A DNA stretch of 64,000 bases, taken from contig NZ_CCAT010000008.1 of assembly GCF_000612845.1 (NCBI RefSeq), positions 1 through 64,000 of the forward strand, read 5' to 3'. A program made the translations under genes and the position numbers. Position 1 is the first letter of the stretch; each line of letters opens with the position of its first letter. Below are positions 25,439 through 34,600 of this stretch, piece after piece. Below the pieces are notes generated by a model. It saw nothing but the letters and a program-made list of their open reading frames with translations. It was not told the DNA's origin and did no database searches. The DNA is from Clostridium ihumii AP5 (GTDB taxonomy: Bacteria > Bacillota > Clostridia > Clostridiales > Clostridiaceae).

Positions 25439-26179
25439 ATGAAAATAGGAATAGATTGTGGTCATACAAAATATGCAGGTTCAAGTGATTATGGTGCAGT
25501 AGGTGTTAGAACAGAAAGTGATTTAACTAGAGAAGTTGGTAATTTAGTAATATCTAAGCTTAAACAATTAGGTCATACAGTTATTAATTGTACAGTAGAT
25601 ACTTGTTCAAGTTTAGGAGATAGTTTAGGAAGAAGAGTATCAGTAGCAAATAGTAATAATTTAGATTTTTATGTATCAATTCACTTTAATTGTTTTAATA
25701 CTCAAGCTTATGGAACAGAGGTATTCACTTATGGGGGGAAGAGTTATAAACAAGCAAATGATATTTTAAATAACTTAGTTGCATTAGGATTTAGAAATCG
25801 TGGGATAAAAGATGGTTCAGAATTATATGTAATCAATAGTACAAATTGCGAAAGTATGCTTGTAGAAGTATGTTTTTGTGATAATCAATCAGATATGAAA
25901 ATATATAATGCTGAAAAAGTAGCTAATGCAATAGTAAAAGGATTAACTGGTCAAACAGTAAATAATGAGGTGAAAGTAGATATGAAAATAATAGTACTTT
26001 ATTTCGGCGATATGGATGCAAATGCTGCTATATATGTAGCACAAAAAAATCAATGTCCAATGATGAAGAAAAGTGATTTTGAGGTTAGTGGGTTAAAGGC
26101 TGAAAAGATAATTCAAATAGGTGGCAGACCAGGAACTAATAGGGATGATAGTTTAAAAGATGCTGCAAGTTTAGTGTAA
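25439..26179 (+). CDS. phage endolysin, N-acetylmuramoyl-L-alanine amidase (Amidase_3)
   Basis: A 246-residue zinc amidase that cleaves the bond between muramic acid and the peptide stem. Zinc and catalytic residues are in place: His9 (DCGHT), Glu26, His82 (SIHFN) and the catalytic Glu143 (LVEVCF). The catalytic domain covers residues 1-170. After a short linker the C-terminal ~65 residues (KIIVLYFGDMDANAAIYVA and IIQIGGRPGTNRDDS) resemble a clostridial cell-wall-binding module. Its stop ends the lysis cassette. Confidence 0.92.
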   Translation: MKIGIDCGHTKYAGSSDYGAVGVRTESDLTREVGNLVISKLKQLGHTVINCTVDTCSSLGDSLGRRVSVANSNNLDFYVSIHFNCFNTQAYGTEVFTYGGKSYKQANDILNNLVALGFRNRGIKDGSELYVINSTNCESMLVEVCFCDNQSDMKIYNAEKVANAIVKGLTGQTVNNEVKVDMKIIVLYFGDMDANAAIYVAQKNQCPMMKKSDFEVSGLKAEKIIQIGGRPGTNRDDSLKDAASLV

Positions 26180-26397
26180 TTTTTATTAAATAATATATTA
26201 AATGGGAATTAAAAGATACAATATGGTAAATATGCTAGAATAATTTTGAGAATTTTATGGTAAAGGTTGTATTAATAATTTAAAAACAGTAAAATTAAGA
26301 AGAAAACACCATAAATTAAAAGATTATTTAAAGATATTCTATTAAATTTTTTGTACTAGATGACAGCTTAATAGAATATAAGTATGATGGAGGATAT

Positions 26398-27459
26398 ATG
26401 GAAAAAATTATAAGCATTTTATATTCTAGCATTTATCATATTGATAATGATATTAAACAGGTTTTTGAAAAAAAATTAGGCGAGAATGATGTGAAAAACT
26501 ATGTTTCTCAGGTTATAAGTGATCTTATGGTAATATCTAATACAAGAAAGTGTGAATTTAAAAAAGATGCTAAATTAATATTTTTTATAGACGATATTAC
26601 TAAAAATTATGATGAAGCTGCTATAACTATTGAAGATAAAGAAATTTTAAGACAAAATGATAATAAGAGAAAAATAGCAGAGCAATTACTTAATGCTGAA
26701 ATAAAGGCTAAGAAACATGAAGAAAATTTAAAAATGAAAATTACAAAAGGAAGTCTATTACAAGCTTTAGTAGAGACGGAATCAGGTTATTGCTTTATAT
26801 TATCTAAAATAGAACATGAGCCATATATAGATAATGAAGAAATGAAAAAACGTTATGGATTACCATATAAGAAAATAACATTAAAGTGCTGCACTATTGA
26901 TATGAATGAGAATTTTGACATTGTAGAAATAAAAGTCAGCGATACTGCATCATCTATAGCAAAGTATTGGCGTGAAGATTTTTTAGAAGTAAATACATTA
27001 ATAAATAATACAGACAATACCAAAACTATGTATTCATCAGTAAATAAAGTGTTAAGAAGATATTTAAAAGCAAAATCGCCAAAAGACTTTAATTTTATGC
27101 AACAAAAGGTTAATCATTATATTGCATCTAATCCAGAATATAAGCATTCAGAAATGATAGACTATTTAATGGGAACCTTTTCACCAGATGAAAGATTAGA
27201 TATAGATAAAACACAAATGATTAAAGAACTTAAGAATATACCTGAAAAATATTCTATTGATTCTCAATTTGAGATTGACTTAAAAAGTGTTCAAAAAGGA
27301 TTAAAACAACAAGTAACAGTTAGTGATGGAATTGATTTATCCTATGAAGGAAACCCAGATGAATTAAAAAAGAAAATAAAAGGTGTAATGGAAAATGGAT
27401 TTAAAGTACTTAAAATATTAGGAGTAAATCAAGATGTATATAACTTATTTAAGGAATAG
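26398..27459 (+). CDS. NA37/NdpA-like nucleoid-associated protein
   Basis: A 353-residue protein of the 37-kDa nucleoid-associated family (NdpA/YejK-like). Matching features are KGSLLQALVETESGYCFILSKIEHEP, the GLPYKKITLKCC strand, IAKYWREDFLEV, and the C-terminal ISLxGxPDELKKKI-like end (IDLSYEGNPDELKKKI and FKVLKILGVNQDVYNLFKE). Family members bind DNA. It has a GGAGG site and a 218-base upstream gap with no other gene. The next gene follows after 11 bases, so it is a two-gene operon of cargo behind the lysis genes. Confidence 0.75.
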   Translation: MEKIISILYSSIYHIDNDIKQVFEKKLGENDVKNYVSQVISDLMVISNTRKCEFKKDAKLIFFIDDITKNYDEAAITIEDKEILRQNDNKRKIAEQLLNAEIKAKKHEENLKMKITKGSLLQALVETESGYCFILSKIEHEPYIDNEEMKKRYGLPYKKITLKCCTIDMNENFDIVEIKVSDTASSIAKYWREDFLEVNTLINNTDNTKTMYSSVNKVLRRYLKAKSPKDFNFMQQKVNHYIASNPEYKHSEMIDYLMGTFSPDERLDIDKTQMIKELKNIPEKYSIDSQFEIDLKSVQKGLKQQVTVSDGIDLSYEGNPDELKKKIKGVMENGFKVLKILGVNQDVYNLFKE

Positions 27460-27470
27460 GAGGGAATAAG

Positions 27471-28976
27471 ATGTATCAAAAGTTGCTTGAAATAGTTAAC
27501 GATAACAATCCAATAATAAAGATAAGTGAAAATTTGATTGAATTTGTAGTTGAAGTGACTTTTAATGATATATCTAATAAAGATTCTAATTTTTATAAAT
27601 CAATATTAAAGTCTTTTGATTATGGAGATAAAGTAAATATTGATATTAGTTCAGAATTTTCAAGCAAAGCTATACTAAGATATGATACTGATGTAGATGA
27701 GTTTTTGAAAAAGTTAGATGATGAAATTATAAAATCAAAAGATGATGACGAAAAGTATATATTAAATGTGACAATCTCTAGAAATGAAAGTAATGAAATT
27801 TTTAATATATATAACTTAGATAGTTTTATGAATTACATGAATACTTTATCAATCCTTGAACAATTTAAATTTTTTGAAAAAAACAGGGAAGGTGGAGTAT
27901 GTAAATTTAGATTAGTGAATATAGAAGATGAATTGATTACAAATACATTTATATTCTCGAATAAATTAGAAAATAATACAAAATCATACAAAGTTATAGA
28001 AAGAGAAGAGATTTTAGAAAAGAGAAATCTTAATAGTTCTGTGATATGTGGGGAAAAGTTAAGCTTTATTCCAGAAGATTTTAAAATAATTATAATGAGT
28101 AAAAATAAATTACTGAATAATTTAATAAGAAAATTAGAATTAATTAGTTCTATTGTATTTATAAGTAATGTATCTGTTTTTAAAGATGTTAATGAACTTA
28201 ATTGTCGTATAATTGGATATAAAACATTAAGTATAGTTATAGATAAAGATAAACATATAGATGATAGTGTAATTAATCAACTTTATAATATATATAGTTG
28301 GGTATACTCAAGCCCCAATATAAGTGATAAAATAGGTCTTTCAAGGAATATTTTATCATTAGGATTGAATGAAAATCTTGATGCAGTAAGTAATGACTTA
28401 TATGAATCTATAAATACTGCTCATGAAATATATTTACAAGAAAACATAAAGGAATATTTAGGCGTAAAAGCTAAAGTTACAGAATTTATTTTCGATTTAA
28501 CACAGAAAACAAGCGAACTAGCAAGTGGAATATGCAAAGCATTATTTAATAACATAATTACTGTTATAACATTTTTTGCAACTATAGTTATAATGAATTC
28601 ATTTAGTGAGAACAGATTGGAAAATATATTTACTAAAGATATAACGTACATATCTTTAGCTCTTTGGATAGGATCAATAGTATATATGATTATTTCTACA
28701 TTGGAAATATTATTTGAATTTAAAAGATATAAGCAAGTTTATTACAGAGTAAAAAATAGTTATGATGATGTCTTAAACTCTCAGGATATAGATAAAGTAT
28801 TCAAAAACGATATATATTTAAATGAAGATAGAATTTATGTAATAAAAAAATCTATAGTATATTTGATTTTTTGGGTAGCAGTACTTGCAATTATGATTAT
28901 ATTATTATATAAATTAGGATATAATAATATAAAATCCATAATAATGAATCTAATGTGTATTCAGAATATGGTATAA
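27471..28976 (+). CDS. unknown membrane protein partnered with NA37 protein
   Basis: A 501-residue protein I do not recognise. Residues 1-345 are soluble, charged and beta/alpha mixed. The C-terminal third has about four transmembrane helices in two pairs: ITVITFFATIVIMNSF and ISLALWIGSIVYMIISTLEI, then, after a ~80-residue charged loop, IVYLIFWVAVLAIMIILLY and a shorter hydrophobic end. A sensor-plus-membrane-effector layout with a DNA-binding partner is the pattern of several abortive-infection systems such as Kiwa. That is analogy only. Confidence 0.55.
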   Translation: MYQKLLEIVNDNNPIIKISENLIEFVVEVTFNDISNKDSNFYKSILKSFDYGDKVNIDISSEFSSKAILRYDTDVDEFLKKLDDEIIKSKDDDEKYILNVTISRNESNEIFNIYNLDSFMNYMNTLSILEQFKFFEKNREGGVCKFRLVNIEDELITNTFIFSNKLENNTKSYKVIEREEILEKRNLNSSVICGEKLSFIPEDFKIIIMSKNKLLNNLIRKLELISSIVFISNVSVFKDVNELNCRIIGYKTLSIVIDKDKHIDDSVINQLYNIYSWVYSSPNISDKIGLSRNILSLGLNENLDAVSNDLYESINTAHEIYLQENIKEYLGVKAKVTEFIFDLTQKTSELASGICKALFNNIITVITFFATIVIMNSFSENRLENIFTKDITYISLALWIGSIVYMIISTLEILFEFKRYKQVYYRVKNSYDDVLNSQDIDKVFKNDIYLNEDRIYVIKKSIVYLIFWVAVLAIMIILLYKLGYNNIKSIIMNLMCIQNMV

Positions 28977-29003
28977 TAAAAAATTAATGAATATATTGCA
29001 CTT

Positions 29004-29047
29004 AAAAAGTAATTTAAATATATAATAAGTATTTAGGTTGCTTTTTT
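29004..29047 (+). terminator. imperfect intrinsic terminator
   Basis: AAAAAGTAA with TTAAATA pairs imperfectly with TATTTAG and TTGCTTTTTT, downstream of the NA37/membrane protein operon. Confidence 0.5.
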
Positions 29048-29090
29048 ATTTGCATGAAATTAATTCTCATTATGATTTAAAAGATGAAAA

Positions 29091-29125
29091 AATACCGTAA
29101 CTTCATTTCTGAATAATACGGTATT
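29091..29125 (-). terminator. terminator of reverse-strand cassette, repeat of 3.3-kb terminator
   Basis: AATACCGT pairs with ACGGTATT. Positions 29102-29125 are the exact reverse complement of 3285-3308 (24 of 24 bases). Confidence 0.7.
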
Positions 29126-29213
29126 GTAAGAAATTATTTACTACAACTTATATTAAATCTATTTACTAAATTTTTAGCATTTCTGTTTAAATATATTTTT
29201 CCAGATAGTAATA

Positions 29214-29903
29214 TCATTCTATTATATTGATATCTAAATATTTTTTAAAGTTATCACTATTTATAAAATCTCCATAATCACCATTCAATTTTTTTATTTC
29301 ACTTTTATATTCATCATAATCCATTCCGTTATTATTTAGCTCATTTAAAAAAATTAAATGTTCATTTAAAATATCATTTATATTCTTAGATATATTTTGA
29401 TCAAAAAGCATTGATGATTCCCTGTAAAGAGATAATATTTTATAATTTAAATCAGCAAACTCTTCCATACCACGTTGTGGATCTTTCTTAATCATTGAAG
29501 TATCCTTTTGTAAATCCTTCAACTTTTCATAAAATTCAAATCTATATTGATATTGAACTAATTTATTTGCGTTTGCAGCTATATTAGCTTGTTTGTTGTA
29601 AGTTATGTATTGTCCAATACTCACTACAATCAATGAAAAAGAAAAAATCAATGATAATGCAATATTAACTGTTTCTATATTCATTTGTTTCTTCTCCTTT
29701 TTATTATCTTTAATAGTTTGTTCTGTTTCTGTGTCCTTTTGAAAATTACTGTTTATTATTGGTGATCTAACTATGTTAACATCATTTTCTTTAGTTTCAA
29801 TATCTATTTTATTAAGACTTTCTGATTTATACTCCTTAACTTGTTCGTTGTTAATTTTATCACCATTCCTTATAAATTTTTTTGACTTTTCTATACTTTT
29901 CAT
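29214..29903 (-). CDS. single-pass membrane protein, accessory (moron) gene
   Basis: A 229-residue protein on the reverse strand, against the direction of the prophage late genes. The N-terminal ~72 residues are charged and disordered-looking. One transmembrane helix follows (NIALSLIFSFSLIVVSIGQYI, about residues 77-98), and the remainder is a helical domain with KLKDLQKDTSMIKKDPQ and DLNYKILSLYRESS. AGGGAG sits upstream of the start. Antisense orientation, own promoter and own terminator mark it as lysogenic cargo. Superinfection exclusion is a fair guess from layout only. No family recognised. Confidence 0.6.
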   Translation of the reverse strand: MKSIEKSKKFIRNGDKINNEQVKEYKSESLNKIDIETKENDVNIVRSPIINSNFQKDTETEQTIKDNKKEKKQMNIETVNIALSLIFSFSLIVVSIGQYITYNKQANIAANANKLVQYQYRFEFYEKLKDLQKDTSMIKKDPQRGMEEFADLNYKILSLYRESSMLFDQNISKNINDILNEHLIFLNELNNNGMDYDEYKSEIKKLNGDYGDFINSDNFKKYLDINIIE

Positions 29904-30009
29904 ACATCTCTTCTCCCTTACAAGTTCCTGTTTATTTGTATATCTAATACAAATAATTTTTACTTAAGATTATCTTTTTAACAATTATAACATATTTTGT
30001 AAATAATAC

Positions 30010-30033
30010 ACTATTCAATTTTCAAAGAACATT
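30010..30033 (-). promoter_or_regulatory. boxA-like element upstream of reverse-strand cassette
   Basis: The reverse complement contains the TGTTCTTTGAAAA core and matches 2472-2495 in 23 of 24 positions; a TGTTATAAT -10-like box follows in the same orientation. Confidence 0.5.
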
Positions 30034-30145
30034 ATTCATATTTTGAATTTCAATATTTATGCCACTTGATAAATATGATGTGAATAAAGTATATAGAAAA
30101 AGAAATAATAAACTTTTATAATAAAATTAAGTCGCATTAGCTAAT

Positions 30146-30178
30146 TAATCCTAGGTATTTAACCTAGGATTAGTTTTT
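30146..30178 (+). terminator. intrinsic terminator in gap 29904-30377
   Basis: AATCCTAGGT and ACCTAGGATT form a ten-base perfect stem followed by TAGTTTTTT. No gene is visible in the remainder of this 474-base gap. Confidence 0.75.
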
Positions 30179-30377
30179 TGTGTATAAATAGGAATGCTAT
30201 AAAAAATAGACCTATAAGAATACAAATATCTATTCTAATATAACTATTATGTTTCAAATTTTAAAATCCTTTTTATTTAGATGCTATATAATTATAGGTA
30301 TTTTATAAGTACTTTCTTGTATAATTAATCTTAAATTGTTAAAATATAGTGAGTACTTGTTAAGGGGAGAATTTAAA

Positions 30378-30866
30378 ATGAGAAAAAATTTTTTGAAAGC
30401 AATTATAATATGTTTTATTGGAGGAAGTTTGCTTGTTGGATGTGGAAATAATAATGTTAAACAGAATAAGAATGGTGAATCAAATAATATAAAGTCAGAA
30501 CAAAGTGAGAATATAGAGAAGAGCGATAATAAAATTACTTTGAAGTTTGGTGAATTAGTAAATACAACAATTAATAATGATACTGTTGTCATAAAAACAA
30601 AAATTAAACCATCTATGAATAATAGATCAACTATACAACAAAATGGTTTTAACATAGAAGATTTAGTATTAAATCAAGGAATGGATGCTTATAATGAAAT
30701 ACAATATTGGGCAGTCGCAGACATGGAAGATGGTTCTGAAGCCAAAGTTGTTTCATTTACAATAGACAAAGCTCTTATAGAATCTATAAAATCTAAAAGT
30801 GTTGTAGGTAATCAAATTATATCACAAGCGAAAGATTTATGGGTATTACCAAGTCTGAAGAATTAA
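30378..30866 (+). CDS. phage-encoded lipoprotein
   Basis: A 162-residue secreted lipoprotein. The signal peptide (RKNFLKAIIICFIGGS) ends in the lipobox LLVGC, Cys22 being lipidated, followed by an Asn/Lys/Ser-rich linker (residues 23-50) and a ~110-residue beta-rich domain with LKFGELVNTTI and VVIKTKIKPS. AAGGGGAG precedes ATG 30378. Phage lipoproteins anchored outside the membrane can block DNA injection of related phages (as Ltp of TP-J34 does); position among cargo genes fits, but the domain itself resembles chromosomal clostridial lipoproteins as well. Confidence 0.75.
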   Translation: MRKNFLKAIIICFIGGSLLVGCGNNNVKQNKNGESNNIKSEQSENIEKSDNKITLKFGELVNTTINNDTVVIKTKIKPSMNNRSTIQQNGFNIEDLVLNQGMDAYNEIQYWAVADMEDGSEAKVVSFTIDKALIESIKSKSVVGNQIISQAKDLWVLPSLKN

Positions 30867-30880
30867 TCAAATTTATATAA

Positions 30881-30906
30881 AGGTGACAAATTCTAATTTG
30901 TCACCT
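30881..30906. terminator. perfect 12-base inverted repeat after lipoprotein gene
   Basis: AGGTGACAAATT and AATTTGTCACCT with a 2-base loop. It lacks a T run, so it is a hairpin or protein site rather than a classical terminator. Confidence 0.5.
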
Positions 30907-31053
30907 AATTGCCACCTGTACATATTTTCTTAGATGTATTCTAATATGCTCTAATATATTGAATTATAATTTTCATTCTTTAGTATAGGGTTAATAAGTT
31001 ATCATAATCTATTCAAATATTCCCTAAAAAATGATATTTTATATTAGTGAATA

Positions 31054-31098
31054 CACACACCACACGTGGAAACGGTTGTGAAGATATCAAAGAAATAG
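31054..31098 (+). pseudogene. 3' end of 23S rRNA uracil-C5 methyltransferase gene, scar 1
   Basis: In frame this stretch encodes HTPHVETVVKISKK and a TAG stop. That is the conserved C-terminus of RlmD/RlmCD-type methyltransferases (PHTPHVETV). There is no upstream coding part, so it is a displaced 3' end, as left by an element that integrates into the last codons of that gene and carries its own replacement tail. The shared core ACACGTGGAAACGGT recurs at 31271 and, in diverged form, at 51902. Confidence 0.7.
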
Positions 31099-31153
31099 CC
31101 TGGTATCAAAGGCTTTGAAAGATTTTAAGTAGATATTGACGTGTGTTTTATGT

Positions 31154-31186
31154 TCCCTCGGACTACGGTTTGAGGGGATTTTTGGG
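31154..31186 (+). terminator. terminator behind scar 1
   Basis: TCCCTC and GAGGGG stem with TTTTT, inside the 830-base gap 30867-31696. A further hairpin (AAATACGCA / TGCGTATTT) lies at 31201-31232. Base composition here is visibly higher in GC than the phage genes. Confidence 0.6.
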
Positions 31187-31264
31187 TTAGGGGGTTGTAC
31201 AAATACGCAGAGTTGAGAGGTTTTGCGTATTTGTTTATGTTGATAGAGGAAAACGCCCACTCAC

Positions 31265-31306
31265 TTTCGCTACGTGGAAACGGTAAGTTTGCTACCAAGG
31301 ATATAA
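31265..31306 (+). pseudogene. 3' end of 23S rRNA uracil-C5 methyltransferase gene, scar 2
   Basis: The frame reads FRYVETVSLLPRI then TAA. VETVSLL is again the methyltransferase C-terminal signature, but the last residues differ from scar 1, so it is a separate att junction, not a duplication. The core TACGTGGAAACGGTA is shared. Left boundary candidate of the 31.3-51.9 kb composite segment. Confidence 0.6.
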
Positions 31307-31412
31307 TAATCATTTTGCAAAAGGAATAGAATAATGTATAATTATAGTTGATTAAAACCTCGAAATGGGTATTCAAAATTCTTGAATTATATAGAAAAAT
31401 ATGGGTTAAAGT

Positions 31413-31511
31413 GAGGCCACTGAAAAAGTATCGTTTTTTCTAAAATTACACCTTGTAAACCGCATGATTTCGTTGTGTTTTTTCAAAAAAATTGACTCTT
31501 TCAGTGGCCTC
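31413..31511. mobile_element. MITE-like element copy 2, 99 bp
   Basis: Ends GAGGCCACTGAAA / TTTCAGTGGCCTC are inverted repeats, flanked by perfect 8-base duplications GTTAAAGT (31405-31412 and 31512-31519). Internal sequence is related to copy 1 at 24854-24953. The two terminal inverted-repeat changes (A to G at one end, T to C at the other) keep the ends complementary. Confidence 0.85.
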
Positions 31512-31696
31512 GTTAAAGTCTATCTTTTTACTTAATACAAAATGCTGTTTGGTTAGACCAACAATAGGGTAGAATTAAGGATATAAACAGAAATGGGGCA
31601 CCTTACTAATCTAAAATATTAAAAGAAATTAGATGATATAAGTGTTAAAATAAACAGTTAGTGTATATAAAGATTTTAGAAAAAGAGGAGGATATT

Positions 31697-34600
31697 TTGA
31701 TTACTATTGATAATTTAAAAGAAATGTTACAAACTATAGGTTTTAATAATGCAGTGAACAGGGAGATGTATATTTATCATTTTGATATACAAAACTGTGA
31801 TGTGAAGGTTGATTTTAAAAATAAAAAAATAATCTATCCAGAAGGGCTTGTGGCAGAACGGGATACAACACTTAACTTTTCTGCGCCTGAAAACTTTGTT
31901 GTTCTAGAGTGTATTGTTAGATTGTTGAAAAAAGGATATTCACCTGATTGTATTTTGCTTGAAAAAGGAGCTGTCGGTGGGCATGGTCTTTCAACTTCGT
32001 ACCTGGATATTTTGGTAAATGATAAAAACGGGGATCCATATCTATTAATTGAATGCAAGACTGCTGGAAAAGAGTTTGATGATGCATGGGCAAAAATGAT
32101 TAAAGATGGTGGCCAGTTGTTTAATTATTTCAACTCATTTCAGAAAGCACAGTTTCTTTGTCTATACACCGTTGATTTAAAAGATGGTAATCTTTTTCCA
32201 GCATCTAATTTAGTCACTCTTAAAGATAATGATGAATTTTTAAAATCAAATAAGAAATTGAGAGGTTTTAGAGATCTTCAGAGAGATGCAACGAAATTTG
32301 ATTATTTTGAAATATGGAAAAACACTTATGGTCAGGACTATAGCACACAAGGATTATTTGAAGATGATGTGCCTGTTTATGATATTGGAAAAAAGAAATT
32401 CACTGTAAATACTCTACAGGAAGTAGATAATGATACAATTCAAAAGAAATATCATAAGTTTGCAACAACTTTAAGAAAATATAATGTATCTGGACGTGAA
32501 AATGCTTTTGATAAGCTAGTAAATCTATTTCTTGCAAAAATTGTGGATGAAACACAGCATCCGAATGAACTTGAATTCTATTGGCGTGGAGCAGCCTATG
32601 ATGATTATTTCCAATTTCAAGACCGTTTACAAAGAATGTATAAAGATGGTATGCAAAAGTTTTTAAGTGAAGACGTAACATATATAGACCAGAAAACAAT
32701 CAGTGATGCATTTAAGTTTTTTAAGAATGATCCAGATGCTACACGTGACAAAATCCTTGATTACTTCCGACAATTGAAATTTTTTACCAATAATGATTTT
32801 GCTTTTTTAGATGTACACAATGAGCAACTTTTTAATCAAAATGTAGTTATTTTAAAAGAGGTTGTACAGATGTTACAAGATATCAAGTTGAAAACTGATG
32901 AGCAAAATCAATTTTTGGGAGATTTTTTTGAAGGATTTCTTGATCAGGGAATAAAACAGAGTGAAGGACAATTTTTTACGCCTTTACCAATAGTACGTTT
33001 TCTTGTATCGGCGCTTCCTCTTGCAAAGATAATTGAGAGTAGTGATGAAATTCCGAAAGTAATAGATTATGCTTGTGGTGCAGGACATTTTTTAAATGAA
33101 TATGCAAATCAAATAAAAACATTAGTGAAAAAGCAAAAGGCTATTCCCGTTAAAGAATATTATGCTGCTATCACAGGTGTTGAAAAAGAATATCGTCTTT
33201 CAAAGGTGGCAAAAGTATCTGCTTTTATGTATGGCGAAGATGATATACAAATTATTTATGGTGATTCGCTTGCTCATAACGAAAGAATTAAAAATGGCAC
33301 ATTCTCTATTTTAGTGGCAAATCCTCCGTATAGTGTAAAAGGATTTCTTGAAACTTTAACAGAAGAAGAACGTGAAAGATATGAACTATTTAGCACAGAC
33401 ATGGATATCACTACAAATAATAGTATTGAAACATTTTTCGTAGAGCGTGCTTGCCAGTTGTTAAAAGCTAATGGTGTGGCAGCTATCATTTTACCTAGCT
33501 CTATTTTAAGTAATGGGAATATATATATTCGTTGTCGAGAAATTATATTAAAATATTTTGATATTATCGCAATAAGTGAGTTTGGAAGGGGCACATTTGG
33601 TAAGACGGGTACAAACACTGTAACATTATTTTTGCGCCGAAAAAGCAACAATCCAGATATCGCCGAACATTATAAAAACCGCGTTGAATGTTGGTTTAAT
33701 GACAATAATAACAAAAATGAAGTATTCGATGATGAAGGTCTTATTGACAATTACTGCTTACATGTAGGTTTTGATTCGGCTCAATATCGTACACTCATGC
33801 AAAAAAATCCTAGTGAGGAATTAATGGCTACAGAGATATTTTTAGAATACAAAAAGGCTCTGTTTGTTGATACAAAAATGAAAATTGATGGGTTAGAAAA
33901 AGCAAAAAAAATACGTCAGCAGTATAAGAAGCGTATTAATACTAAAACATTTAAAAAGTTAGATAAAGGACAACAGGAACAAGAAAAAAATAAATTCCTG
34001 CTAGATTTTTGTATTGAAATAGAAAAAGAAAAACTTTATTATTATCTCTTAGCACTTGCTAATGAAACATATGTTCTGATAAGTAAAAGCCCGTCCAAAA
34101 ATTCAGACATTAAGAAATTTCTTGGTTATGAATGGTGTGGTGCAAAGGGGAATGAAGGCATAAAATATATAGGTTCATTTAAACAAGAGGTTCAAGAGGG
34201 CGAAGGAGTAGATGAAGTACAAGAAACAGTAGACCGTTTAAGAGGGATAAAATCAATAGATACCCCTTTGTTTAATCCTACTAACCTTGAGGATGATAAT
34301 AAGATTAACACGATGATTCGTAAGAACTTTAATGGCGAAGATGTTGTTATTCCTGAATCACTTATGAATTATGTTAAATGTTATCGGTTAGTGGATATGA
34401 TTGACTTCTCAAGAACAACATTTGATAAGACTATTCGCACAACGGCAGTGAGAAATGTTGATATAAAGAGCAAATATAAATCAGTGAAGTTAGGGTATTG
34501 TGTAGAAACTATAGGTGGACTTTGGACGGGTAAGAAGCCTCCATTTAGGACTGTAAATGTCATCAGAAATACAAATTTCACAATGAAAGGTGAATTGAAT

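Noticed and set aside
31054..31098. The repeated CGTGGAAACGGT sequences near 31.07 and 31.27 kb as degenerate CRISPR repeats
   Set aside because: Only two close copies, spacing of ~210 bases and a readable methyltransferase C-terminal frame at each; att-type scars explain them better.
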